Of a DNA stretch of 53,904 nucleotides, positions 8,347 to 17,488 are shown in pieces. Source of the stretch: a bacterium (GTDB taxonomy: Bacteria > Armatimonadota > Chthonomonadetes > Chthonomonadales > JAMCWF01); contig JAKBZR010000010.1 in the NCBI GenBank assembly GCA_021842405.1, positions 1 through 53,904 of the forward strand, in the 5' to 3' direction. How positions within the stretch are numbered: position 1 is the first letter of the stretch; every line of letters begins with the position of its first letter. The notes under the pieces are model-generated. The model worked only from the letters and a program-made list of their open reading frames with translations, had not been told where the DNA came from and ran no database searches. Both the position numbers and the translations under genes were made by a program.

Positions 8347-10371
8347 ATGACCACCCTACATATTGAGCCTTACCCAATTCCGGCTGCCGACCTGGGTTCG
8401 GAAAACCCGCTGCCCATGTTTCGCGGCCCGGACAATGACGGTACCGTCAACGTGGATGGGGATGTGCCGCCGCAAGATCGAGCGCGTCTGGGATGGCGGA
8501 CGGCATGGCGGATATTGCCCCATCGAGTCCAAGACAACTACACCCGCACCAAATCCCCCCACGCTTTTGATTCGCTCGTGCTGGAGAACCATTTTCTGCG
8601 CGCCGTCTTTTTGCCGCGCTTTGGCGGCCGCCTGGTATCGCTCTACTATAAACCCGGCAATCGGGAGCTGCTGGCCCGCAATCCGGTGTTTCAACCGGCG
8701 AACCTGGCGCTGCGAAACGCCTGGTTCAGCGGCGGTATCGAATGGAATTCAGGCCAGCCCGGACATCACTATCTGACCTGCTCATCGGTGTTCGCGGCCG
8801 AGGTGGAAGGGCTGGATGGGACGCCGTGCCTACGCCTTTACGAGTGGGACCGTGTGAAGGGTTATACCTGGCAGATTGATTTCCACCTGCCGAATAACTC
8901 ACCCCTTCTTTTCGCCCACACGCGAATCGCCAATCCACACGACGATGAAATCGCAATGTACTGGTGGACCAACATCGCGGTTGAGGAGCGTGAGGATATC
9001 CGCGTTTTAGTGCCGGCTGAAACGGCGCTTTGTAACCCCTACTGGAAGGGATTGCAGATGGTAGACCTTCCACAAGTTGGTGGACGCGATATCAGCTACA
9101 GCACCCGCATTCCGCATGCTTTTGACTTCTTCTCCCGAATCCCACCCGATCGGCGGCGCTGGATTGCCGCGCTGGATGAAAAAGGGAGCGGCTTTTTCGA
9201 AACCTCCACCGATCGGCTGATCGGCCGGAAGCTCTTTTGCTGGGGTAGAAGCCCAGGCGGGCAGCAATGGCAAGAGTTCCTGGCCGAGCCCGGTTTCGCC
9301 TACATCGAAATACAGGCCGGGCTCGCCCGCACGCAGATGGAATGCATCCCGATGCCCGCTCACACTGAATGGGAATGGACGGAAGCGTTCGGCTTTCTCC
9401 AGGCTGATCCGGCCCATGTGCATTCGGAGGACTGGAAGGTTGCATGGATGGGTGTGGCGGAAGAGATTGAACGGCACATTCCCCGCCACTCGTTGGAGAG
9501 GATGGATGCTGAATTTACCAAGATTGCGGCGTGGCCTACCGCTCGCGTGCTGAGCCGCGGATCCGGTTGGGGCGCTCTGGAGCGCCGGCGATGCTTGGCG
9601 GGTGGCACTTCCGATAAAATTCCTCAAAATTTAACCTTCAACTGCGAGGACATTGGAGATGAGCAGGTGCCATGGACAAGTCTACTCGAAAAAGGATTCC
9701 TCCCCTGCCGATCGCCCTCCGAAAATCCCGGCGCGCTTATGGTTCAATCGGAATGGCAAACCCTGCTCGAAGCGAGCCTACGCACAACGGAAGGAGGCCA
9801 CTGGCTTGCCTGGTGGCATCTGGGCAATATACGAATGGAGAATCGGGACATTGAGGGCGCCTGCCAGGCATGGGAAGAATCCATATCCCGCCGAGCATCG
9901 GGGTGGGCATACCGGAATCTCTCGGTGGTGGCGCAGCGGCGAGGCGATATCGAAGCGGCTTGCCGATGGATGGAAAAAGCCTGGGAGATCGGCCCCAAAA
10001 TCGCGCCGTTGGCTATCGAGTACGCTCAAATCCTTTTAAATAAAAATCGTGCCTATGAGCTGCTGGAATTCATCCGCACATTACCGGAAAATTTACGCAC
10101 TCATGAACGAATCCTTTTGCTCTGGGCAAAAGCAGCCCTTGACACCGGTGAAATAGACGGTGTCGAGCGCATCTTTGAACATGAATATGCCGCAATCCGC
10201 GAAGGAGAGGTCACTTTAACCGACCTCTGGTTTAACTTCCACTTACACCGCCTTGCGAAAGCAGAGGGGATTCCGATTGATGAACAACTGCGTGAGCGGG
10301 TTCGCCAGGAGTATCCACCGCCTCGAAGGATTGACTTTCGAATGGCGGCCGAAGCGCGGAGCAGCAAATAG
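8347..10371 (+). CDS. DUF5107 domain protein with TPR-like C-terminal half
   Basis: This 674-aa protein has no signal peptide, so it is likely cytoplasmic. The N-terminal half (about residues 60-350) matches DUF5107, a beta-rich domain resembling galactose-mutarotase-like sandwiches (LENHFLRAVFLPRFGGRLVSLYYKP, WFSGGIEWNSG). The C-terminal half (about 470-640) is helical and TPR-like (GNIRMENRDIEGACQAWEESI, RRGDIEAACRWMEKAWEIGP). It starts 28 bases after the permease gene and ends 9 bases before the putative glycosidase gene, so it belongs to the same operon. A role in binding or modifying the imported sugar is inferred; no catalytic residue can be assigned. Confidence 0.85.
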   Translation: MTTLHIEPYPIPAADLGSENPLPMFRGPDNDGTVNVDGDVPPQDRARLGWRTAWRILPHRVQDNYTRTKSPHAFDSLVLENHFLRAVFLPRFGGRLVSLYYKPGNRELLARNPVFQPANLALRNAWFSGGIEWNSGQPGHHYLTCSSVFAAEVEGLDGTPCLRLYEWDRVKGYTWQIDFHLPNNSPLLFAHTRIANPHDDEIAMYWWTNIAVEEREDIRVLVPAETALCNPYWKGLQMVDLPQVGGRDISYSTRIPHAFDFFSRIPPDRRRWIAALDEKGSGFFETSTDRLIGRKLFCWGRSPGGQQWQEFLAEPGFAYIEIQAGLARTQMECIPMPAHTEWEWTEAFGFLQADPAHVHSEDWKVAWMGVAEEIERHIPRHSLERMDAEFTKIAAWPTARVLSRGSGWGALERRRCLAGGTSDKIPQNLTFNCEDIGDEQVPWTSLLEKGFLPCRSPSENPGALMVQSEWQTLLEASLRTTEGGHWLAWWHLGNIRMENRDIEGACQAWEESISRRASGWAYRNLSVVAQRRGDIEAACRWMEKAWEIGPKIAPLAIEYAQILLNKNRAYELLEFIRTLPENLRTHERILLLWAKAALDTGEIDGVERIFEHEYAAIREGEVTLTDLWFNFHLHRLAKAEGIPIDEQLRERVRQEYPPPRRIDFRMAAEARSSK

Positions 10372-10380
10372 AGGAGGGCG

Positions 10381-12840
10381 ATGATGAAACGAACCAGGCG
10401 TGAGCTATTGCGGGACAGCTTGCTGGCTGGAGCGATCTCCATGACGAATTCATCCACATCGAACATCGAGACCCACGAAATCAAGTCCGTCACAAAGCTG
10501 GGATTAGCGAATCGTTTCATTTCAATGACCTTTGATCGGGATACCGGCGCTCTCACCAGCCTGTTCAATGAAGCCAGTCGTGATGAGTACATGAAGGACG
10601 CCAGCCATGAAGGCAACCCATTTCGAATCTACCTGGACACCACCGAGCTGCCACCTCCCGCAACCGACCCGAACTGGTGGTCAGGGAAAATCGAAGGAGC
10701 GATGGGCGGACAAATTGTGGACGCTGCTGATTGTCGGCTCCACGCCGCTCATTTCCGGCGGAAAGCCCGATCGGGGTCGCTGCATTTACTCTATCTTCAC
10801 CCATCATTGAATATCCAGTTTGACCTTGCTGCTAACCTCCCAGACGATGACATCATCGCCGACTTTCAGTTAACCATCCATAACCTGTCTTCCCAGCGCC
10901 ACACCGTGATGACCGCCTTCCCCCACCTTACCGGGCTCCAGCTTGGCCCTTCCCGAGACACGAATTTGGGCCTGCTGCTGGCGCATTACGGTATTCCAGG
11001 CATTCCAGCCTGGCAGGACAGCGGCGGGTTTTATGGCCGAGAGGTCACGATGCAGTGGCAGGCCGTCTACGATTCATCAATGGACGAAGGCTTTGGCTTC
11101 ATTGTGCTGGACGCCGAAATGCAGCCGAAGCTGATCCGCCGTTTCGTTCCGAGCGGTATGTCGGCCCTATATCTCCTGCCGGTGCCCGTTGAGCCGGGCG
11201 GTGCGTACCGGTACCCGGCGGCCCGCTTGATCGTTCATCGTGGTAATTGGCGCGTGGTGGCTCGGCGTTATGGGGACTGGTTTCAGCGAAATTTCAAGCG
11301 GAGAAAGTCTCCTGAGTGGCTCAAAGAAATAGACCTCTACGGCGGCGGCTGGATACCCTCGGCCGAAGCGGTCTCCAAAGCGAAGCAGCACCCTGAGAGC
11401 GGCGGCTTTGCCTCATTTCGCCAACTGCCGGACCTCTACCTCAATGCACAATCCGACGTCGGTGAGTGGGCGCAATATAATGACGGCGTTCGCACCGATC
11501 CGTCCTCCTATGGCCCCTATATGGCGGACGGCGTTTACGCCCCACGCCTCGATCTGGGTGGCATCGCCGCATTGCGTGAGGGAGTGGCAAGGGCGCACAA
11601 AATAGGCCGGCGAACCCTTCTTTATGTGGCTGGCAACAGCATCCTGAAGGACAGCCCCATTTTGAAAGGTACTCGGCTGGAAGACTGGCTGCTGATGGAT
11701 CAGCCGGGAAAGATGTACGACATTGGATATCCGAACGGAATCAGCGTATGTCCAGGTTACAAGCCCTGGCAGGATCATCTGGCATCACTCGCTCGGCAAC
11801 TGCTCGCTGAAACCGGAGTGGACGGTATCCGGCTCGATGAGCTGGCCACCTTTGTCCCCTGCTTCAATCCGGCCCATCACCATCGTAGCCCATTTGATTC
11901 AAACCAATGGCTGCGGGAGCTGGTGAAAAAAGTGCGCGCCTCGATGGATGAGGTGAACCCGGAAGCGGCCCTTTTCACTGAATCTCCCATTGATTACCTG
12001 CATGAATCGTGTAACGGCGCGCTCCATATGTTCTTCTCCTACCGTGACATCGAAGCGATGAGGGTGGCCATCCCCGATTACATTGGTGCGGCGTACCACG
12101 GTGGGGCGGTGGAATCGGCGCTGGGCGGTTGGATTGGGACCAAAGCGGTCGCTCGTCGCACTCAATGGCCTTGGACGTTTAGGGGCGTGCCCGATCGCCC
12201 GAAATGGTATCGCATCGGGCCGGGGCCGGTCTTGCGGTGGCACGAGCTGCGAGCCGGTTTCCCGGACGCGGTAGTGAACGGTGAGGTGGCTCTGGCTGAC
12301 CCCCTGGCGATTGACGCGCCGCACTGGGTAGGCCGGCTGTGGAAAGGGCGGCGCTATTGGTTGATGACCGGGGGCAATCTGGATGCCTCTCCATTGAACG
12401 GTGAAATAACGGTTCGGCTGCCGGAACTGCCGGATGAAGTGACGACCGCCTTTGAATTTGACGCTTTTACGCTCCAAATGCGCCCCGCCCACCTCCAACG
12501 GAGCGATGGTGTCTGCGCCGTCACGGTGGCCGATTCGGTCAGCGCCATTCTGCTGCCCAAACCGATCTGCCCGCCTCTGCTGCAAATTGATACGGAAACG
12601 CTCAAGATCAAAAGAGGCGAATCGCTTGCGCTTAACATCACCTCCTTTTCAGCATGGAATGAAAATAAAAACCAGGTTAATATCGCAGCCTCATGTCCCG
12701 GCCTTGAAGTGCATCCCGATCATTGCGATATCCCTCACCGTCTCGTTTTATCGGCACCGACCGACACCCAACCTGGTTTTTATCCTCTGCATCTGCGGGG
12801 CGATTCTCTTCCCCTCAAACGATGGGTTCAGGTGGTGTAA
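10381..12840 (+). CDS. Putative glycoside hydrolase-like protein (DUF6259-like, TIM-barrel core)
   Basis: This is an 819-aa protein. The N-terminus (MKRTRRELLRDSLLAGAIS) looks like a weak Tat or twin-arginine-like leader. Residues 40-310 form a beta-rich sandwich. A TIM-barrel-like region begins near residue 318 (DLYGGGWIPS) and contains AETGVDGIRLDELATF (about 476-491), whose Asp sits where alpha-glycosidase nucleophiles usually are, and FTESPIDYL (about 532). A C-terminal beta domain follows (SLALNITSFSAW). The assignment to a DUF6259-like family is from memory of the pattern. A ribosome site GAGGAGGG lies very close to two consecutive ATGs; 10384 is an equally good start. Confidence 0.7.
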   Translation: MMKRTRRELLRDSLLAGAISMTNSSTSNIETHEIKSVTKLGLANRFISMTFDRDTGALTSLFNEASRDEYMKDASHEGNPFRIYLDTTELPPPATDPNWWSGKIEGAMGGQIVDAADCRLHAAHFRRKARSGSLHLLYLHPSLNIQFDLAANLPDDDIIADFQLTIHNLSSQRHTVMTAFPHLTGLQLGPSRDTNLGLLLAHYGIPGIPAWQDSGGFYGREVTMQWQAVYDSSMDEGFGFIVLDAEMQPKLIRRFVPSGMSALYLLPVPVEPGGAYRYPAARLIVHRGNWRVVARRYGDWFQRNFKRRKSPEWLKEIDLYGGGWIPSAEAVSKAKQHPESGGFASFRQLPDLYLNAQSDVGEWAQYNDGVRTDPSSYGPYMADGVYAPRLDLGGIAALREGVARAHKIGRRTLLYVAGNSILKDSPILKGTRLEDWLLMDQPGKMYDIGYPNGISVCPGYKPWQDHLASLARQLLAETGVDGIRLDELATFVPCFNPAHHHRSPFDSNQWLRELVKKVRASMDEVNPEAALFTESPIDYLHESCNGALHMFFSYRDIEAMRVAIPDYIGAAYHGGAVESALGGWIGTKAVARRTQWPWTFRGVPDRPKWYRIGPGPVLRWHELRAGFPDAVVNGEVALADPLAIDAPHWVGRLWKGRRYWLMTGGNLDASPLNGEITVRLPELPDEVTTAFEFDAFTLQMRPAHLQRSDGVCAVTVADSVSAILLPKPICPPLLQIDTETLKIKRGESLALNITSFSAWNENKNQVNIAASCPGLEVHPDHCDIPHRLVLSAPTDTQPGFYPLHLRGDSLPLKRWVQVV

Positions 12841-13071
12841 TGTTACGCCCGTCAACTCGTCTATAGATATTACTTCGGCAATGTTATAGCGCAATCAGCC
12901 TAACCTCACTGCCCCTGCCGTCATTCCTCTCCCATAGTAATTGACGGCCCCATCAGTATGGTAAATCGCAGCGGCCTCAAGTTGTATCAATTTTTAGCTA
13001 CAAGAAGGATTCCGACCGGCACCTCTCGAACTAGCAACTCGAACATTTAAACCACAAAGGAGCTGACTAAA
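12841..13071. other. Intergenic spacer with a dispersed repeat
   Basis: No gene is seen. It includes a copy of the GGCAATGTTATAGCG...CCTAACCTCAC repeat (about 12870-12919), also found at about 34940-34988. A good ribosome site (AAAGGAG) for the next gene lies at the end. Confidence 0.6.
12870..12919. repeat. Dispersed repeat GGCAATGTTATAGCG, copy 1
   Basis: TTACTTCGGCAATGTTATAGCG is followed by CCTAACCTCACTGCCCCTGCC. The same two blocks with a variable middle occur at 34940-34988, and the first block is recognisable at 2233-2250. The unit is intergenic in all cases. Confidence 0.65.
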
Positions 13072-13986
13072 ATGGAATTGGGCAGCGGTTCACATCGCTA
13101 CGAGGTGGTCTCCGGCTGGGGTCAGTTGCCGCCTCAGGTGAAACTTGGATATACCCATGGCGTGGTCAACGATACCCAGGGCCGGATTTACATATTCAAT
13201 CAAAGCGCAAACGCCGTCATCGTACTCAACCAGGAGGGGAGCTTCCTCAACTCCTGGGGCGCCCAGTTTGCCGAAGGCGCACACGGAATGTATCTGAGCC
13301 AAGAAACGGACGGAGAGTATCTCTATCTATCCGACTACGTCCAGCACGCCGTCACCAAGACAACCCTTGACGGCGAGGTAATTTGGGCGATTGGCGTTCC
13401 AAAAGAAGCCGGTGTCTACCAATCGGAGGACCAGTACCGCCCGACCGATGTGGCGGTCGCTCCCAACGGCGACTTTTACGTCTGCGACGGTTACGGCTTG
13501 AGTTGGATCCATCAATACGACCACGAGGCGAATTGGATACGGAGCTGGGGCGGATTGGGCAGCGAGCCAGGCCAGCTCAACTGTCCGCATGGCATCTGGG
13601 TGGATACGCGAAGCGATGAACCCGTTCTACTCGTCGCCGACCGAGCCAATATCCGCATCCAAATATTTACGCTGGATGGGGTTCATCTTGGCTTTGTATC
13701 CGAGGAGCTGCGCTACCCCTGCTGTTTCTACCAGTTCAACGATGAGTTGTATATCCCTGACCTTCATGGTCGCGTCACCATCTTCGATCGTCACAACCGG
13801 CTGATCACCCACCTGGGAGATAATTTAGCGGTGTGGGAGCGACCGGGATGGCCCAATTTGCCGCCCGAACAGCGGGAAGTGGGGAAATTTATTTCACCGC
13901 ATGCCGCCTGCGTGGCTCCCAATGGAGATATCTACGTGGTGGAATGGATTTCGGACGGCCGCATCACCAAGCTGCGGCGACGGTAG
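13072..13986 (+). CDS. NHL-repeat beta-propeller protein
   Basis: This 304-aa protein is built of NHL-type repeats, visible as recurrent G.I..D..GN/D.YV.D units (THGVVNDTQGRIYIFN, DVAVAPNGDFYVCDG, PHGIWVDTRSDEPVLLVAD, AACVAPNGDIYVVEW), enough for a six-bladed propeller. There is no signal peptide. The start has a clear AAAGGAG ribosome site. Propellers of this class bind ligands or act as lyases or lactonases; catalytic residues cannot be assigned. It closes the sugar locus and its 3' end overlaps the convergent DUF512 gene by 23 bases. Confidence 0.85.
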   Translation: MELGSGSHRYEVVSGWGQLPPQVKLGYTHGVVNDTQGRIYIFNQSANAVIVLNQEGSFLNSWGAQFAEGAHGMYLSQETDGEYLYLSDYVQHAVTKTTLDGEVIWAIGVPKEAGVYQSEDQYRPTDVAVAPNGDFYVCDGYGLSWIHQYDHEANWIRSWGGLGSEPGQLNCPHGIWVDTRSDEPVLLVADRANIRIQIFTLDGVHLGFVSEELRYPCCFYQFNDELYIPDLHGRVTIFDRHNRLITHLGDNLAVWERPGWPNLPPEQREVGKFISPHAACVAPNGDIYVVEWISDGRITKLRRR

Positions 13987-15517
13987 TTGTTTCGGCGGCC
14001 GGATCCATCGCATCATTGGATTCGACCGCTTCCATGAGCCATTCGCGCCCAGGATGATGAGTTGATCGCATCGTAATTAAGCCCAGGTTCGCAGCCAGGT
14101 CGTGCGGGGAAATACCGACCACCCGCACCGGCCTGTCGAGGTTCTGGCTAAGTTCCGAAACGGTGACGTCATCCAAAAACAGATACTCATCGCGTAGGCA
14201 GATTGAAGGGATGATCACTTCGCCCAGCACCGGAAAACGCTGCAACTGCGCCAGGATGTCGGTGGCGGTAAGTAGGCCGGTTACATTGATGCCACCGCCG
14301 AAGAACTCATTTTTTACCACGCAAAGGTTGAGCTGAAGGCCACTGATCCGGTTCAACTGACCAATAAAATCGGCCAGCGCCGGTGCCGCCAACTCACCGG
14401 TCACAACGGTGGCTCGATAGGAGCCAGTCATTTTGTCCGGTAAGCGCCGCGCCAGCGTGCGCTGCCGCTCCTTGAAAAGCCGTATCGTTCCCACGCCGTC
14501 CTCATACTGGGGGAACCGCTCATAATGTCGGATGCCGGGCACCGATCTTCCTGCCATCACATACCACTCATCGGACAACCAGACAAAACGGGTTCCCAGT
14601 TCCCTTAAATACTTCATCTGACGCCCATGTACGTTTCTTATCATCCGGCGGGCGTAATCCGCGTTACCGGCCTTCAATTTTGGCAGCTTCTCTCGAAATT
14701 TCGTTAAGCCGACCGGCACAACGGCAACCGACAACACCCCGTGAGAACGGGTGTACGGGTAAAACTCATCGCGATCCGCCGAATCCTGGCTTTCATTTTC
14801 AGATAAAGACGGATGCCGGGCTGCCAGCTCATCCAGCGTTTCCTCCAGCACCACCCCATCGTTGATCCCAGGACACAGCACAATTTGCGCGTGAACATCA
14901 ATATGTGAGCGTCTGAGATCATCAAGTTGCGGCAATATCGGGGCCGATCCTTTTTTTCCCAGCAGTTGACCTCGAATTGCCGGGTCAGTGGCGTGGACCG
15001 AAACATAAAGCGGCGAAAGGCGCTGCTCCTTGATACGGTTGTACTCGCCTTGGCTTAAATTGGTCAGCGTGATGTAGTTGCCATGAAGGAATGAAAGCCG
15101 AAAATCGTCATCCTTGAGGTAAAGCGAGCGCCGCATCCGCTTCGGCATCTGATGGATAAAGCAAAAAACGCATTGGTTGTTGCAGACATAGATGGAATCG
15201 GCTAGATCCTGTTCAAATCGTAAGCCCAGGTCGGTGCCGGGCAGCTTCTCAATCTCAACCGTTACCCGACTAGCGCCCCTCAAAAGCTGGACGCTCAGCA
15301 TAGAATCATGGGAATAGTAGCGGTAGTCCAACACATCCATAATGAGGCGACCATTTATGCTTAAGATTATATCTCCGGGGCGTAGACCAGCCGCTGCCGC
15401 CGGGCTGTCGGCCTCGATTCGGTGGATGATAAGGCCGCTCATACTAGTCTGTTGCGTGTGTTTCTCACCGGAGTCAAGCTGAATCCAGCTCGGTAGATCG
15501 GACCGATTGATACTCAT
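13964..15517 (-). CDS. DUF512 family protein: PDZ-like domain plus radical SAM-like core
   Basis: This 517-aa protein has an N-terminal PDZ-like domain (about residues 27-95, SPAAAAGLRPGDIILSINGR) followed by a radical-SAM-type cysteine cluster CNNQCVFC near residue 112, a barrel, and the C-terminal DUF512 region. The family is conserved in many Gram-positives and others, with no established substrate that I can state. It starts within the cimA stop (ATGA), so it is translated with cimA. Its end overlaps the convergent NHL gene. Two Cys-x3-Cys-x2-Cys residues are intact, so an Fe-S cofactor is likely. Confidence 0.9.
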   Translation of the reverse strand: MSINRSDLPSWIQLDSGEKHTQQTSMSGLIIHRIEADSPAAAAGLRPGDIILSINGRLIMDVLDYRYYSHDSMLSVQLLRGASRVTVEIEKLPGTDLGLRFEQDLADSIYVCNNQCVFCFIHQMPKRMRRSLYLKDDDFRLSFLHGNYITLTNLSQGEYNRIKEQRLSPLYVSVHATDPAIRGQLLGKKGSAPILPQLDDLRRSHIDVHAQIVLCPGINDGVVLEETLDELAARHPSLSENESQDSADRDEFYPYTRSHGVLSVAVVPVGLTKFREKLPKLKAGNADYARRMIRNVHGRQMKYLRELGTRFVWLSDEWYVMAGRSVPGIRHYERFPQYEDGVGTIRLFKERQRTLARRLPDKMTGSYRATVVTGELAAPALADFIGQLNRISGLQLNLCVVKNEFFGGGINVTGLLTATDILAQLQRFPVLGEVIIPSICLRDEYLFLDDVTVSELSQNLDRPVRVVGISPHDLAANLGLITMRSTHHPGREWLMEAVESNDAMDPAAETTTVAAAW

Positions 15518-17106
15518 AGATTAACCGGCGGTTCCGCTTCTTTGCGCATCAACCCGTAGGCCACGCTTTCGACCAGTGCGTGCCAACTCGCCTCGATCAT
15601 GTTGGTTGATACCCCTACCGTGCTCCAGGTCTGCTCTCCGTCGGTTGAGTCGATAATGGTGCGCACCTTGGCGGCGGTGCCATCTCGTACGTTCACCACT
15701 CTTACCTTGAAGTCGGTCAGCTTGATGTTGGCCAGTTGAGGATAAAATTCCAGCAGCGCCCGCCGCAGCGCCGAGTCGAGGGCGTGTACCGGACCATCTC
15801 CCTCAGCCACCGAATGACGCTCCACCCCATCCACACTGACCTTTACAGTGGCTTCTGTCAATACTCCGTTTTGACCCCTCTTTTCCACAATCACTCGAAA
15901 CCCCATGATATCAAACAGCTTACGGTCGGTGCCGGTCACGTCCTTCAGCAGCAGTTCGAAAGAAGCTTCGGCACCTTCGAATGAGTACCCTTCGTTTTCA
16001 AGCTCGGTGACACGCTTTAATATCGCTTTGATTTCCGGTGAACCTTTAGCTAAATTGAGCTCGTGCTTCTGCGCCTTGCTGACGATGGTGCTGCCGCCCG
16101 CCAGCTCCGATACCAGCATGCGACGGCTATTGCCCACCTCCTCCGGCTGGATATGCTCATAAGTTCGGCTATGTTTGAGCACCGAATCGATGTGCACTCC
16201 ACCCTTGTGCGCAAATGCGCTCCGCCCAACGAACGCCTGTCTCGAGTTGGGTGGAATATTGGCGACCTCATCCACGTACTGGGAGAGAGCGGTGAGGTGC
16301 TTCAGCGAATCGGGCAACAAGCACTCGCGGTCCATTTTCAAGCGCAGCGCCGCGATTACCGAGACCAGATTCGCATTGCCGCATCGCTCGCCGTAACCAT
16401 TTATAGTCCCATGTACGTGAACGGCACCCGCGCGAACGGCGGCCAATGTGTTTGCAACTCCACATTCGCAATCGTTATGAGCATGAATACCGATCGGCGC
16501 TTTGATCTCCTTGATGACTTGGGTGACGATGTCGTAAATTTCATCCGGCAGCGTGCCGCCGTTGGTGTCGCATAAAACGATAAGCGACGCGCCCGCGCTT
16601 TCCGCCGCCTTGAGCGTGCTGATCGCGTACTCCCGGCAACATTTATAGCCATCAAAGAAGTGTTCCGCATCGTAAATAACCTGCCCAACCCGGCCGACAA
16701 GCCATTTGACGGAATCGCGAATCATCTCTAGGTTGACTTCCATTGTGGTTCGAAGCGCGTGCGTTACATGCATATCCCAGGATTTGCCGAAAATCGTCAC
16801 CACCGGTGTTTTTGCTGCGATCAGCTTGTACAGGTTTTCATCCTCATCGGCAGTAGTATTCGGTCGCCGGGTGCTCCCAAAAGCGGCCAAGCGTGCGTGA
16901 TGGAGCCGCTCTCGCTCCATTCGCTCAAAAAACTCCACATCTTTCGGATTGGATCCCGGCCATCCCCCTTCGATATAGTCCACCCCGAACTCATCCAGCT
17001 TCTTCGAGATGCGGATCTTATCATCCAGCGAAAAGTTGATCCCTTCGCCCTGGCTGCCGTCCCGTAAGGTCGTATCGTATATTTCAATCCTGTTGTTTGA
17101 TCTCAT
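15514..17106 (-). CDS. cimA: (R)-citramalate synthase
   Basis: This enzyme condenses pyruvate with acetyl-CoA to citramalate, the threonine-independent entry to isoleucine. At 530 aa it has the DRE-TIM metallolyase barrel (EIYDTTLRDGSQGEGINFS at the start, GIHAHNDCECGVANTLAAV for the metal-binding HxH) and a C-terminal LeuA-type allosteric domain from about residue 380. The start motif and VDYIEGGWPGSNPKD are typical of CimA rather than LeuA, and a separate LeuA lies at 26792. Its stop overlaps the DUF512 start. LeuCD and LeuB in the window would carry its product forward. Confidence 0.93.
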   Translation of the reverse strand: MRSNNRIEIYDTTLRDGSQGEGINFSLDDKIRISKKLDEFGVDYIEGGWPGSNPKDVEFFERMERERLHHARLAAFGSTRRPNTTADEDENLYKLIAAKTPVVTIFGKSWDMHVTHALRTTMEVNLEMIRDSVKWLVGRVGQVIYDAEHFFDGYKCCREYAISTLKAAESAGASLIVLCDTNGGTLPDEIYDIVTQVIKEIKAPIGIHAHNDCECGVANTLAAVRAGAVHVHGTINGYGERCGNANLVSVIAALRLKMDRECLLPDSLKHLTALSQYVDEVANIPPNSRQAFVGRSAFAHKGGVHIDSVLKHSRTYEHIQPEEVGNSRRMLVSELAGGSTIVSKAQKHELNLAKGSPEIKAILKRVTELENEGYSFEGAEASFELLLKDVTGTDRKLFDIMGFRVIVEKRGQNGVLTEATVKVSVDGVERHSVAEGDGPVHALDSALRRALLEFYPQLANIKLTDFKVRVVNVRDGTAAKVRTIIDSTDGEQTWSTVGVSTNMIEASWHALVESVAYGLMRKEAEPPVNL

Positions 17107-17145
17107 CTTTCTTTAAATTCCTTCACCCTCCCTAAAAAGCATCCA

Positions 17146-17484
17146 CTATACCGCCGCTTCACCCCTCTCGCCGGTGCGAATGCGAACCGCCTCCTCCACC
17201 TGGTAGACAAAAATTTTACCATCTCCGATTTCGCCGGTTGCCGCCGTCTCCATCACCGCTTCCACCGCCTCTTCCGCCAGCGCATCGGGCACTACAACCT
17301 CCACCTTAACCTTTGGGAGCAGATTGACCACATAGGTGTTCCCGCGATACTTTTCGGTTCGCCCTCGCTGGCGGCCGTATCCGCGCACGTCGGTCACCGT
17401 CATACCGGCCACCCCGATAGCGGTCAACGCCTCCTTCACCGCGTCAATTTTAATGGGGCGTATCACGCACTCGATCTTTTTCAC
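17146..17484 (-). CDS. Nitrogen regulatory protein P-II (GlnB/GlnK family)
   Basis: This is a trimeric 2-oxoglutarate/ATP sensor. I place the start at GTG 17484, giving the standard 112 aa (VKKIECVIRPIKIDAVKEAL); the track's 17586 start would add residues never seen in the family. A GAGAGG ribosome site lies 8 bases upstream, inside the end of the acetyltransferase gene, so the two genes are coupled. The T-loop is recognisable (GYGRQRGRTEKYRGNTYVV) and retains the Tyr at the uridylylation position, and the C-terminal GDGKIFVYQVEEAVRIRTGERG is canonical. It lies 39 bases before cimA instead of next to amtB or glnA. Confidence 0.94.
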   Translation of the reverse strand: MKKIECVIRPIKIDAVKEALTAIGVAGMTVTDVRGYGRQRGRTEKYRGNTYVVNLLPKVKVEVVVPDALAEEAVEAVMETAATGEIGDGKIFVYQVEEAVRIRTGERGEAAV

Positions 17485-17488
17485 CCGT

